A stretch of DNA of 64,000 nt, from NCBI RefSeq assembly GCF_003855155.1, contig NZ_CP034073.1:1736001-1800000 (forward strand), written 5' to 3'. The stretch is from Shewanella psychromarinicola. GTDB lineage: Bacteria; Pseudomonadota; Gammaproteobacteria; Enterobacterales; Shewanellaceae. A program made the translations under genes and the position numbers. Under the pieces are notes generated by a model. The model worked only from the letters and a program-made list of their open reading frames with translations. It did no database searches and had not been told where the DNA came from. Within the stretch, counting starts at the first letter, position 1; each line of letters starts with the position of its first letter. Shown in pieces: positions 38,701 to 46,239 of the stretch.

Positions 38701-41544
38701 ATCCAATCGGATAGTCGTAGATCAGATATAACACTAAAGCGAAAGTGGATTGAAATTGCAGCAGACTGCCACCTTATAACAACCAAGTCTGAAATTGAAC
38801 GTGATGAGTTGAAACATACAATTGATAGCTGCTTATATAGGGTTGACTGGCTGAGACTTTGGTATAAAGACATTGGTCTTAAGTTACTTAATGATGATGC
38901 TGTAGAATTGCTAATAAAAAGTGATTCTAATCGCCAAATAAATGAACTAGAACAAACAATTGAAAACTCTAATGCATATCTGGAACTCTCTCAAATAGCA
39001 TTTTTTCATGATAAGCTAGATTTGTATGAAGAATGCTTAAAAAAGACATGGGACTTTGTACTTGGTTATGGGCATCACAAAGATCCAATGATCTTTGATG
39101 TTTTGAAAGCAGTAGATTATCTGTCTGAAATAGATCCAGATTCAGCCCTGACATTATTAGAAAGAATTTCACCAATTATTTTCAATATATCAGAGTTTAC
39201 CAATGGAGACGGAACTAGACATTCTACGTCCTCACTATCATCCTTAGTTGCGAGGTTAAACCCGCAAACAGCAGCTTCAATGTATGAAAAAAACCTCACT
39301 GATGGGGAATGGTCTTATGCTGAAGAGGCCATTTTGAGCTTGCTTCAAAGGTGTAATTTTTCTTTACCTATAGTAAAGAATTTGTACCTTACCGGTCTAG
39401 ATTCTGCCAGTCATCAAAAACTCAGAGAGCAAATTGAAAATGGAGATGATACTGCTCTTCAGATTTCAAATGAAATTGAGTGCTTACTTGGTATTAATGT
39501 TCAACGAGTGCCAGAAGATAAGTATTCTAAGACAGATGAGCTCGATGACAAAATTACATTACAACCATCGAATTACCCACCAGAAAAATACCAAGAACTG
39601 GTAGCCGCTCTAAAAGGGAAATACAGTACTAGTAAATTCTGGAAATCGTGGTATCAACATTGGGTTGAGCAAGATAAGGAACTTGAGTTACTACAACTAT
39701 TCATTCCGCAAATACCAACAATCACTGATCGTCTTGATGATAAGCGATACTTGCTAGATTTGCTGTTTTTAAGCCAGAGCAAACTGAACGGCAAGGCACA
39801 AGCATTTAAATTGCTGGTCGCAGCTCATAATGCAATGAATGGTTGGTCTGATTGGTATGAGAGTTCTGAGAGCAGCATCAGTAGACTTAAAATTGTTGCA
39901 GAACAATATCCTAAAAAAATTGATGAGTTTATTAAGCTAACAACATCTGAGCCAGCTAGTTGGAAAAGTAAATTTGGTGACTTAATTATTCCTAATGATA
40001 AATTAGTCTTTTTATTGTCTCAGAGTGGTAAAGCTAAAGAGGCGCTTCAGCTGACATTAAAGATGGTGGAAAGCTTAGAAGAAAGTGTACGCAATCTAAA
40101 GTTAACAAAACCAACCTGGGATTGGCAACGAGATGACTCTATTGAAGAAGCTTTAACTAAGTGCTTAATTGCAAGACTTAAGCTCCCTATACCGTCCATT
40201 AAACTATGGGTAATAGAGCAAATTTCACTTCTGTTAGTCGAAAAACGCTCAAATATTGAAGACTTGTTAAAACAAGACTTAGCCAATAGGAAGCAGGAAT
40301 CTGAATGCGTAGAAGTACTATGTGTATTTTTAGTCGCCAAATCTAAAGGGTACATTTGTCCGGCTAATTTAGGACAGTATGTATATGCAAGATCCACACT
40401 ATCTGATTTAATTCTTAATGAATTAATTTCAAATCCACAGGATTTCGGCACAGATGCTTATGATTTTATGCCTTTTGCAGTCCTAGATGGTGATAATCAT
40501 CGATTTGAATATTATCAAGGAAGCCATATTCCACTTTTGTATCACACATGGCTCAATAAAGAAGAGAAGAGAACTGGCCTAGCTTTCACTGACAACTACC
40601 GTTCTGAGTGGAATAATACTTTTAAATATCTTCCGTCATCAGCGACAACTATTGATTACTTTTTGGGTAGTGATAGACAAAAATCTACTGGTCAATTTTA
40701 TACGCAAGCAAGTCATCGTGGTCGCTCCGCTTATTTGCGAACCATAGAGAATGCAAAACAGTTCTTTGGTATGCCTAACTCTTATGCTGCACATTTATCA
40801 ATACCGGCATTGCCTATCGAGCCTGCATATATAGGGTTAGTACCTAGAAAGCCGACATGGTTACCTGAATGGGAAAGTGAAATACTCCCTGACAGAGATA
40901 ACCTGATTCAGTTTATTAAAGATATATTATTCAGCTTTGCTACAGCTAACGAATCCCATGATTTGTTGGCTCTTTCGATGCCAATTAAGCTTGATAACGA
41001 TTGTTGGATTGATTTAACAATGGTTAAAGCAACAACTGGTTTTGAAGAAACTACAAATATTGAAATACAAGAACGCATGGGTTGTTTAACAGTTGCTTCT
41101 CTTCTGAAGCCAGAGCTGTCTTATGAGTTTGACGTTAAAAAACAATCCGAAAGTAAGGTTTTAGCTGTTACTCCCTTCCCATTCATGAGATACGGGCATT
41201 GGCATTCAGACCTTGAATCTAGAGGTCTTTATATTCCAATGTGTAATATTGATGGGAAGCAACTTGTCGGTTCATCTATTGATGGTCAATTTTGTTATTC
41301 GGTTGATGATACCAAGATTGGTTTTTCTTCGTATTGGTATAATGATTGGCTGCCAGTTCACCCCAAAGGTATTCGCTCTCTTTGTGGTTCTTATACCTCT
41401 GTACAAAAAGATAGTTATGCCAGATGGTTACAAGTTGAACGTAATAAAAGGAAGAGTTTATATTCTTGTAAAGTACAACTTCTTTCATCTAAAGATACTT
41501 TTCGAGAGCACGAGGTTGAAGAGTTAACCTTTACAATTGAATAG
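35776..41544 (+). CDS. Giant nuclease-STAND NTPase, Avs-like defence protein
   Basis: The 1922-residue protein has three parts. An N-terminal PD-(D/E)xK nuclease of the DUF4297/Cap4 kind spans about 5-210, with D53/D54 in GIDDIV and Q68-V-K70 in FWQVKF. A STAND/NACHT NTPase follows, with Walker A GKPGAGKS (276-283) and Walker B VVLIDGLDH (D370, D373). A ~1300-residue C-terminus of helical repeats ends in a beta-rich tail (about 1770-1922). This is the plan of Avs proteins, which bind a phage protein through their repeats and then cut DNA. The phage ligand cannot be predicted. It is monocistronic and lies in defence-type cargo. Confidence 0.72.
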   Translation: MRVKNSAIIYTGYDYQTLQGVKLLAEWIHSPTRYLRVAFEADRDGNEAPEGIDDIVCERPDGVKDFWQVKFTPSPEKHENGLTWDWLLKISGKTAKSRSILKKLFDAIAAVPDEKLGDVILLTNKRPDRVMESCLCEENINFTQIDTDTQIKVIHQLGSCEAAKLFFSRLTIQHSDLDYPATNRSVRAELLKFSDHAGVERLIARSREWAMFKNNPPANGWIHLNHVREVLSPRRPEPIPEIFSVPKDYSLPNNEFHNGLFNNITNSSGGVITLTGKPGAGKSTYLSYLCQSLELQDIPLVRHHYFLSLGDSTDDRLSPRVVAESLLYQINSFHTEVRTDTSRPENLREALRSCADYYKTKGKVFVVLIDGLDHVWRDNAKNKKPLDETFRQLLPATDNLVILVGTQPVDDELLPGILLTHSPKRNWHWLPEMSGNSIYEFLKIHVESGRLFMNCHDDHVDEEIQKSARILLDNTNGYPLHLIYSVEFLSQNGVALSSYQVERLPPCSDGNITTYYSELWRSLTYRQQDVLHLCSGFQFAWSRQAIGTVVKDEHDYAPSVDAVAHMLSEGISGSRPFHESLVVFVQNQEDHQQRINTLLPYVCDWLRSKAPLHLKDNWLWSSQARAGDSSELRLGVTRDWVLDKLVIGMPVKSCIRLLSEAETYAFKELKYAEAFRHRELKTRLFNGPEFQTWDSTSLGILSLVNADEPSLNEIISGQNEYSPIKLAILAIVLWSTGKREQAKLLSMSAIDRYLSKTKLLSSQHSQNDEAEVIALIKAGVLTDSLNYDVIFENEIFSDWSEGCIASFRNACLIKKDLGLLLRAWDCLPAEAPQIVQVELDAIRLSIVEDADITCRPEYKHFSSQKLSCFVDLYSKHKFSSITAYEFVSTSLSQFKVKASSDYYDWFFSSLCIRLNAEGDYSWLPVSASSEQVDTSNHYHLLNELSDWISRELVAGNSLKFDFVCSIFPSAPILDEIQSDSRRSDITLKRKWIEIAADCHLITTKSEIERDELKHTIDSCLYRVDWLRLWYKDIGLKLLNDDAVELLIKSDSNRQINELEQTIENSNAYLELSQIAFFHDKLDLYEECLKKTWDFVLGYGHHKDPMIFDVLKAVDYLSEIDPDSALTLLERISPIIFNISEFTNGDGTRHSTSSLSSLVARLNPQTAASMYEKNLTDGEWSYAEEAILSLLQRCNFSLPIVKNLYLTGLDSASHQKLREQIENGDDTALQISNEIECLLGINVQRVPEDKYSKTDELDDKITLQPSNYPPEKYQELVAALKGKYSTSKFWKSWYQHWVEQDKELELLQLFIPQIPTITDRLDDKRYLLDLLFLSQSKLNGKAQAFKLLVAAHNAMNGWSDWYESSESSISRLKIVAEQYPKKIDEFIKLTTSEPASWKSKFGDLIIPNDKLVFLLSQSGKAKEALQLTLKMVESLEESVRNLKLTKPTWDWQRDDSIEEALTKCLIARLKLPIPSIKLWVIEQISLLLVEKRSNIEDLLKQDLANRKQESECVEVLCVFLVAKSKGYICPANLGQYVYARSTLSDLILNELISNPQDFGTDAYDFMPFAVLDGDNHRFEYYQGSHIPLLYHTWLNKEEKRTGLAFTDNYRSEWNNTFKYLPSSATTIDYFLGSDRQKSTGQFYTQASHRGRSAYLRTIENAKQFFGMPNSYAAHLSIPALPIEPAYIGLVPRKPTWLPEWESEILPDRDNLIQFIKDILFSFATANESHDLLALSMPIKLDNDCWIDLTMVKATTGFEETTNIEIQERMGCLTVASLLKPELSYEFDVKKQSESKVLAVTPFPFMRYGHWHSDLESRGLYIPMCNIDGKQLVGSSIDGQFCYSVDDTKIGFSSYWYNDWLPVHPKGIRSLCGSYTSVQKDSYARWLQVERNKRKSLYSCKVQLLSSKDTFREHEVEELTFTIE

Positions 41545-41765
41545 TTATCATTGAAAAGTATTAGGTTTCAAATGTGAATCATGATGGGCCAATACTTAGA
41601 CAAGAGCAATATCAAATATGGATGGTATGTGTTGCTATATAGTAATACAGCTCCTGTTTAGCTTGTATAAATTTGGAAAATTCTCCCCTTATCAATGTTT
41701 GATAAACAGGTCATTATTTATTCGTGAGGGATTAGCCTCTTAATATTGGATATATGGGAATCACT
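41545..41765. promoter_or_regulatory. Spacer holding the promoter of the two-gene unknown operon
   Basis: About 220 bases with no gene. CTTATCAATGTTTGATAA near 41688-41705 is an inverted repeat (TTATCAA/TTGATAA) that could be an operator or a terminator of the preceding gene. Confidence 0.35.
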
Positions 41766-42095
41766 ATGAATAAAAATGTTAGCAAGGTTGTTGATGAAGT
41801 GGCAGGTACTGTGGGCGATCTTATTGATAAAGTCAGCTCCCCAACGTCTCGCTCTGGCCATACTGTATCAAGAGTTGTTGCAATGTACGACGCTGGAGTT
41901 AGTGAACGAACAATTGCATCGCAATTGACTGATAGTTCAAGTAAAAACTTTAATTACTCTGTGGAGCACGTAAGAGCATTTGTAGCCTTGTACTCAGACT
42001 GTAAAACTAAACCCCCCATTACGTCTTCGGTAGCAAACTCTTTGATTAAAGATCAAATTCAAGTTGGTAGTAAACTTTGTGGTGAGCCTTTCTGA
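41766..42095 (+). CDS. Small protein, possible helix-turn-helix (unknown two-gene operon, gene 1)
   Basis: About 109 residues from ATG 41766, preferred over 41754 because GGGAA lies nearer it. The middle part TVSRVVAMYDAGVSERTIAS looks like a helix-turn-helix of the kind found in resolvases and plasmid proteins. The N-terminus (VVDEVAGTVGDLIDKVSS) is helical. Its TGA is followed directly by the ATG of the next gene with no gap, so the two are coupled. I do not recognise the family. It may be a DNA-binding partner or regulator of the 498-residue protein. Confidence 0.55.
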   Translation: MNKNVSKVVDEVAGTVGDLIDKVSSPTSRSGHTVSRVVAMYDAGVSERTIASQLTDSSSKNFNYSVEHVRAFVALYSDCKTKPPITSSVANSLIKDQIQVGSKLCGEPF

Positions 42096-43592
42096 ATGGA
42101 TAAAATGATTGATTTAGTTGTTGAATCACTTTTGGCAAACAGAGCGTGCTCTCTTGATGAAGACGGGTTAACAGAGTTTATGACTAGTCCGAATCACCTT
42201 TTGGCGAGAACCGTTGACGGAGGGCGGATGCTTCCTGAAAAATGCTATCCGCTTTATACTATTTATCACTCTTATCTTACCGATGAGCAACGACGGAAAA
42301 TATACAAATCTGGTTATGAAATAGGGCACCCGGATCTTATTCCATGTAAGAAAGAAGAGGTTTTTTGTAACTACCTTTATACCACTTATGGTGGGGAGGA
42401 TGTTGAAGACCTATTAAGACGTATTAAATCTGAACTGTCAGATTTATTAGGGGTGGATTTTAAAATCTATTTAGAACGTGATAGAAATATAGCTTATAAG
42501 GTGTTGTGCCTATTTTATCGATTGTGTCGGTTAAATAGACCTCAACTTTTTAATTTTTTAAAGTCTGGAGCAAAAAATGGCAACTTTTCAACGTTCGAAT
42601 ATCGCTCAGCCTTTCCTATTTTTACCGAACAAGGTAAAGAAAATGTAGCTTTATTGGCAGAGCTTCATGAAAGTTTGACATTTAGGATGCCTAAAAGTAG
42701 AAGGTGGCAACTTCGCTCTCTCATCACGGATTTCAGGCTTGTAGGAGATCAAATGGCAAAGTTGGTGAAATCTGAGGTGGAAGTATTTTATTCACATGAA
42801 TTTATAAACGCGGAATATCACCCTGAAAATATACCAATAGCACTTGAATTGATAGACCGCTCACTTGAGGGAAAAGGTTCTTTAGCTGAAGATAGTTTGG
42901 ATGAGGCGTTGTTAGTTGTCTTAACCTGCCAAGAGCTAGGTGCGCGAAACAATTCGAATCGCTTAGTCTATAACCAAGTGTTAGCGACTCCTATGAACTT
43001 GGTTTCTTGGATCGGTAAGACGTTTTCGACATTTGAAGATGAAGATGTGTTGCCAGTTCTTCTAGGTGATCCCTCTTTCAAAAAAAAGCCTGAGCTGGAT
43101 ATCAAAGCTGACTTTATTGTCAAAATGCTTGGATATGAGATGTTGGGAGATTCTTTGTTGCCATCATTTAATCGTCAGATAATCAAGGCCCTGATAGTGC
43201 ATGATGAACGTTATGGAGTGAAGATTTCATCAAAGGTGGTTGGGGATAAAGGTTACCCTACAGCAGTAACTTCAATTTTGAAAAGAGCAGTGGCAATTTA
43301 TCTAAAAAGTGGGAGTTTTCCAGATTGGAATGAATTTCCTGAAGCGTTAGTTCAGTATTGGATTTATCGTTACAAATATTCTTTGCAGTTACTTTTAGAC
43401 GGAGGTGGAGCTGAATCTAAAGAGAGTTTTTGTGCCTTGGTGAAGTATGAACACCAGGTGGATGATTTTCTGGTTAATCTCTTACAATCTAGAGGAACAG
43501 TAGGCGCTGAGCAGTTTGAGGTAGTTTACTTTAAGTTTGCTTATTACTTGGGCTATAACCTGAATAAACCTGAAATAGGACTATCTAGCTAG
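42096..43592 (+). CDS. Unrecognised 498-aa protein (unknown two-gene operon, gene 2)
   Basis: This is a soluble, mostly helical protein with no signal peptide, membrane span, Walker motif or nuclease motif that I can see. Cys residues are scattered. A short segment YHSYLTDEQRRKIYKSGYEIG near 49-68 looks like a helical repeat. It starts immediately after the stop of the 109-residue protein. Its place among defence genes makes a role in defence or in the element's own replication or transfer possible, but that is guilt by association only. The stop lies eight bases before the broken end of the umuD remnant. Confidence 0.6.
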   Translation: MDKMIDLVVESLLANRACSLDEDGLTEFMTSPNHLLARTVDGGRMLPEKCYPLYTIYHSYLTDEQRRKIYKSGYEIGHPDLIPCKKEEVFCNYLYTTYGGEDVEDLLRRIKSELSDLLGVDFKIYLERDRNIAYKVLCLFYRLCRLNRPQLFNFLKSGAKNGNFSTFEYRSAFPIFTEQGKENVALLAELHESLTFRMPKSRRWQLRSLITDFRLVGDQMAKLVKSEVEVFYSHEFINAEYHPENIPIALELIDRSLEGKGSLAEDSLDEALLVVLTCQELGARNNSNRLVYNQVLATPMNLVSWIGKTFSTFEDEDVLPVLLGDPSFKKKPELDIKADFIVKMLGYEMLGDSLLPSFNRQIIKALIVHDERYGVKISSKVVGDKGYPTAVTSILKRAVAIYLKSGSFPDWNEFPEALVQYWIYRYKYSLQLLLDGGGAESKESFCALVKYEHQVDDFLVNLLQSRGTVGAEQFEVVYFKFAYYLGYNLNKPEIGLSS

Positions 43593-43599
43593 TCCTGAT

Positions 43600-43821
43600 T
43601 CATCCGATTATCGAATTTAATGGGGTTATAGTGCGTAATACCATATCGCCATCAAAAATACCGACATCTTGCATCGATTCTCCTTGGGCAATCCCGAGAA
43701 AAGTTGAACTTGGGTGTTCAACTAATAGTTCATCTAAGCTCATCGCGAGCTGACAGTATTCCTCAGCAGGACTTTCAAAGCCCGTAATTCCGGCTTGGGC
43801 AGGTATAGGTATTACACGCAT
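43600..43821 (-). pseudogene. umuD: umuD remnant (truncated S24 peptidase)
   Basis: The 73 residues match the first half of UmuD: start MRVIPIPAQAGITGFESPA, then the nucleophile Ser in GIAQGESMQDVGI and FDGDMVLRTITPLN, which seems two residues short of the usual GDM-VDR spacing. It then ends after SIIG. The catalytic Lys half and umuC are missing, so it cannot self-cleave or serve polymerase V. Normal UmuD has about 140 residues. Its LexA operator is split by the IS1595 element just upstream. Confidence 0.8.
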
Positions 43822-43828
43822 ATAAAAT

Positions 43829-43834
43829 TACTGT
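43829..43834. promoter_or_regulatory. Left half of a split LexA (SOS) box
   Basis: TACTGT lies just before the target duplication GTTTACAT (43835-43842). The other half, ACAGTA, is at 44891-44896 beyond the IS. Removing the IS gives TACTGT-N8-ACAGTA, the LexA consensus. Confidence 0.8.
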
Positions 43835-43842
43835 GTTTACAT

Positions 43843-44882
43843 AAGGGCTATCCATTTAGCGCAACCAACCACTATATATTGTGGTTATCGATTTTTAATT
43901 GATTGGTACGTTATCGGCTTAGAATGCACTGCTTGTTCAAGCAACCTGTAGAATAATAATCCCCGAGAATCTGACTTTCTTCTATTGAAGCGAAATGTAA
44001 ACTCATCTAAATAATAATCAAGTTGCTTAGCCTTTACCGCGCCTTGATAGGTACCTAAAAGCCATCTTTTACATAATGATGAGACTCGATGTACCCCAGG
44101 CATTGTTTCATGTGCAGGTACAGATGAACCTAAATGCACTATTCGGTTATGCTTATATCCTTTCTTGTCTATTTGTTTGTATGCTTGAGAGCCATCACTA
44201 CAAATTGTACTACCAGGTTCAATTACATCTTGAATGAATTGATGGATATGTTCTTTGGTTGCACTTTCCACTTGCCTTAAACGTATCCGGCCAAATCCAG
44301 AGGGTGATAGCAGCTCAACAGCGACCAAAACTACAGCCTTACGCTTACCCTGTAGATTTTTAATAGATGATTGGGGAACGACGCCACCTATTAGTGTTTC
44401 GTCAACCTCTACGATGCCGGACAGTTTATCCCTTTCAGGATCAACCATGGCATGTCTTAACTTGTGCATTAATGACCAAGCGGTTTGATAACTCCCAAGA
44501 CCTAATAACCTTTTAACTCCAAGAGCGCTGACACCATTTTTTTGATTTGTAATAAACCAGACGGCAGCAAACCAACTTTTCATGGGGGTTCTTGTTTTGT
44601 CAAAAAGTGTACTTGATGTTACTGAACACTGAGAACCGCAAGCATGACATTTTAACTTGCCATTACTTAACTGATAAGGTGGTTGATGGCTTAAACAGCT
44701 TGGGCAAATGAATCCGTTTGGCCAACGAAATTTGTAAAGGTAGCTAATGCAGGATTGTTCATCATGAAACCAATCAACAAATTCGCCCCAACTTGTAGGG
44801 TAATCTACACCAGCTTTTAATAAATACGATGAAGTTTTCATCACTACATATTGACACTGGTGGCGCTAAATGGATAGCCCTT
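43843..44882 (-). mobile_element. IS1595-family insertion sequence
   Basis: 1040 bp. Ends are inverted: AAGGGCTATCCATTTAGCGC at the left, and at the right, read inward, AAGGGCTATCCATTTAGCGC with CACCA following. The flanking 8-bp direct repeat is GTTTACAT at 43835-43842 and 44883-44890, the size expected for IS1595. It carries one intact transposase gene and split the umuD LexA box. Confidence 0.93.
43885..44844 (-). CDS. IS1595-family transposase
   Basis: The 319-residue protein has an N-terminal zinc ribbon (CPSCLSHQ and CHACGSQ, about 47-73) and an ISXO2-like DDE domain. The first D is in VEVDETLIGG (about 148), the second in STICSDGSQAYK (about 206). A His/Glu-rich RVSSLCKRWLLGTYQG block follows near the end. 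Size and order match the family. The frame is complete, so the copy may be active. Confidence 0.92.
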   Translation of the reverse strand: MMKTSSYLLKAGVDYPTSWGEFVDWFHDEQSCISYLYKFRWPNGFICPSCLSHQPPYQLSNGKLKCHACGSQCSVTSSTLFDKTRTPMKSWFAAVWFITNQKNGVSALGVKRLLGLGSYQTAWSLMHKLRHAMVDPERDKLSGIVEVDETLIGGVVPQSSIKNLQGKRKAVVLVAVELLSPSGFGRIRLRQVESATKEHIHQFIQDVIEPGSTICSDGSQAYKQIDKKGYKHNRIVHLGSSVPAHETMPGVHRVSSLCKRWLLGTYQGAVKAKQLDYYLDEFTFRFNRRKSDSRGLLFYRLLEQAVHSKPITYQSIKNR

Positions 44883-44890
44883 GTTTACAT

Positions 44891-44896
44891 ACAGTA
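44891..44896. promoter_or_regulatory. Right half of a split LexA (SOS) box
   Basis: ACAGTA directly follows the second target duplication. It pairs with TACTGT at 43829-43834 to form the ancestral LexA box of the umuD remnant. Confidence 0.8.
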
Positions 44897-44959
44897 ATTT
44901 TAACAGTAAACCAAGAAGAAGCAAGTTTAGAGCAAACAAAAAAGCATAACGTGTAGTCT

Positions 44960-45292
44960 TTAATCTGTGTGGCTGGTTACTTCTTGTCGACAAAACTCGG
45001 AATATGAGACGAGTTGCGTATAAACAATGTATGGAATATAGAAGCTTAACTGATCTGCTTTGATTGAATATGTTAAGTCATCAAGTTTTTTACACTCAAC
45101 AGAAGTTAAATCAGTTAGCACTATAACTAAATCTGATTTGCATCTATATTGAGCACCTCCAACCACCACGATAACCGTATCATCAGGCATAAACACCATA
45201 TTGACAGGGGTTCGAATGCCATTAAATAGGTTTACGAACGAAAAAAAAGTTCTATCCGGATAGCGCTCACACCTAACAAGATCTTTTTGCAT
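44960..45292 (-). CDS. Hypothetical protein (110 aa) downstream of the XRE regulator
   Basis: A small soluble protein with a beta-rich middle (TVIVVVGGAQYRCKSDLVIV) and no catalytic motif or membrane span. It starts 17 bases after the stop of the XRE regulator on the same strand, so the two are probably one transcript. The family is unknown to me. An antitoxin-like or regulator-partner role is conceivable, but there is no direct sign of it. Confidence 0.55.
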   Translation of the reverse strand: MQKDLVRCERYPDRTFFSFVNLFNGIRTPVNMVFMPDDTVIVVVGGAQYRCKSDLVIVLTDLTSVECKKLDDLTYSIKADQLSFYIPYIVYTQLVSYSEFCRQEVTSHTD

Positions 45293-45309
45293 ATTATACT
45301 CTAGAATTA

Positions 45310-45639
45310 TTAAGTGTTGTTAAGTGTTGCTATTAACGATTTCTTCTCTTCATCGCTTAATAAAGCAATAAGTACAGCCAATTCGGCGCTTTGGTCATCC
45401 TCACAGAAAAAGTAATTTAATGGCACTCTCAATTCATTAGCCATTTTTTTGAGCGTTTGAATGTCGGGTACATGCCTACCCTTTTCATAGTGGTTCATTC
45501 TGCCACTGGCTGAACTTTCATCCATACCAATTCTTACACCCAATTCTTTCTGCGAAATACCCACTTTCTTTCGGGCCAGTTTAAGCCGCTCCGGTATAGG
45601 ACTGTTATGCAATTTATATTCATCATCAAAATCTCTCAT
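45310..45639 (-). CDS. XRE-family repressor with a C-terminal helical tail
   Basis: The 109-residue protein has a clear helix-turn-helix (about 16-75): RLKLARKKVGISQKELGVRI, then MNHYEKGRHVPDIQTLKKMA and LRVPLNYFF. A short acidic helical tail follows. It has no ribosome site, and one of its two probable operators lies two bases before its ATG, so the message may be leaderless, as with many controller proteins. It is divergent from the helicase module at 45712 and most likely represses both itself and that module. Confidence 0.85.
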   Translation of the reverse strand: MRDFDDEYKLHNSPIPERLKLARKKVGISQKELGVRIGMDESSASGRMNHYEKGRHVPDIQTLKKMANELRVPLNYFFCEDDQSAELAVLIALLSDEEKKSLIATLNNT

Positions 45640-45640
45640 G

Positions 45641-45655
45641 CTTAGATTGTCTAAG
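45641..45655. promoter_or_regulatory. XRE operator 1
   Basis: CTTAG-N5-CTAAG, a perfect inverted repeat directly upstream of the regulator's start codon. An identical pattern lies 34 bases away. It would block the regulator's own transcript when bound. Confidence 0.7.
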
Positions 45656-45674
45656 TTTTACTTATTTCTGTATA

Positions 45675-45689
45675 CTTAGCAATCCTAAG
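45675..45689. promoter_or_regulatory. XRE operator 2
   Basis: CTTAG-N5-CTAAG again, with the same half sites and spacing as operator 1, centred 34 bp from it (about three helical turns) and 23 bases before the start of the helicase-module gene. Two equal sites in a divergent promoter suggest cooperative binding. Confidence 0.7.
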
Positions 45690-45711
45690 TTTTTTATTTT
45701 GAGACCGAAAC

Positions 45712-46239
45712 ATGACCAAAGAAACCATTTATCTGAACCAGAAATTCAAAGTATTACTACAAAAAACTGACGGAAATACTACTAGTCGTAAACAACTTAT
45801 TGAATTGGCTAAAAATGAATTTGAGTTCACGAACATTCAGGCACAGCGCTTTGTTGCGAGAAATATTCATACCTTAACAAAAGAAAACTTAATCCAAGCA
45901 ACTGGAACCCATAGGGCGAGAACTTATCTCATAACGGCCTCTTTGATGGCGATACTGCATAATTTCAATCATGTGGAAGTTAAAGATTCAGCTTCTTTTG
46001 AAAAAAAACAACTGAATGAGTTACATAATGAAGAAATTAAAACGAATGCAGAATTAAAGCTAGTATTGAGTGAAATTCAAGCTTACCAAGATTATTTAGT
46101 CAAGTTCCCTCAAAATAATAGAGCCATATTATCTTTGCTTAATAAAACCAGAGACAGTGCTTCTGAGTTTTATGGCCGCCTTAACGCTATCAAAAAAATT
46201 ATCAAGGTGTCAGAAATTGAGGGTAACATGACATGTTAA
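45712..46239 (+). CDS. Small helical protein of the helicase module
   Basis: The 175-residue protein has an N-terminal part (about 5-80) that looks like a winged-helix or other DNA-binding domain (TSRKQLIELAKNEFEFTNIQ). A long charged helix (about 95-150, EKKQLNELHNEEIKTNAELK) predicts a coiled coil. It overlaps the helicase gene by seven bases, so the pair is translated together. It may load the helicase or bind its target DNA. No family is recognised. Confidence 0.6.
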   Translation: MTKETIYLNQKFKVLLQKTDGNTTSRKQLIELAKNEFEFTNIQAQRFVARNIHTLTKENLIQATGTHRARTYLITASLMAILHNFNHVEVKDSASFEKKQLNELHNEEIKTNAELKLVLSEIQAYQDYLVKFPQNNRAILSLLNKTRDSASEFYGRLNAIKKIIKVSEIEGNMTC

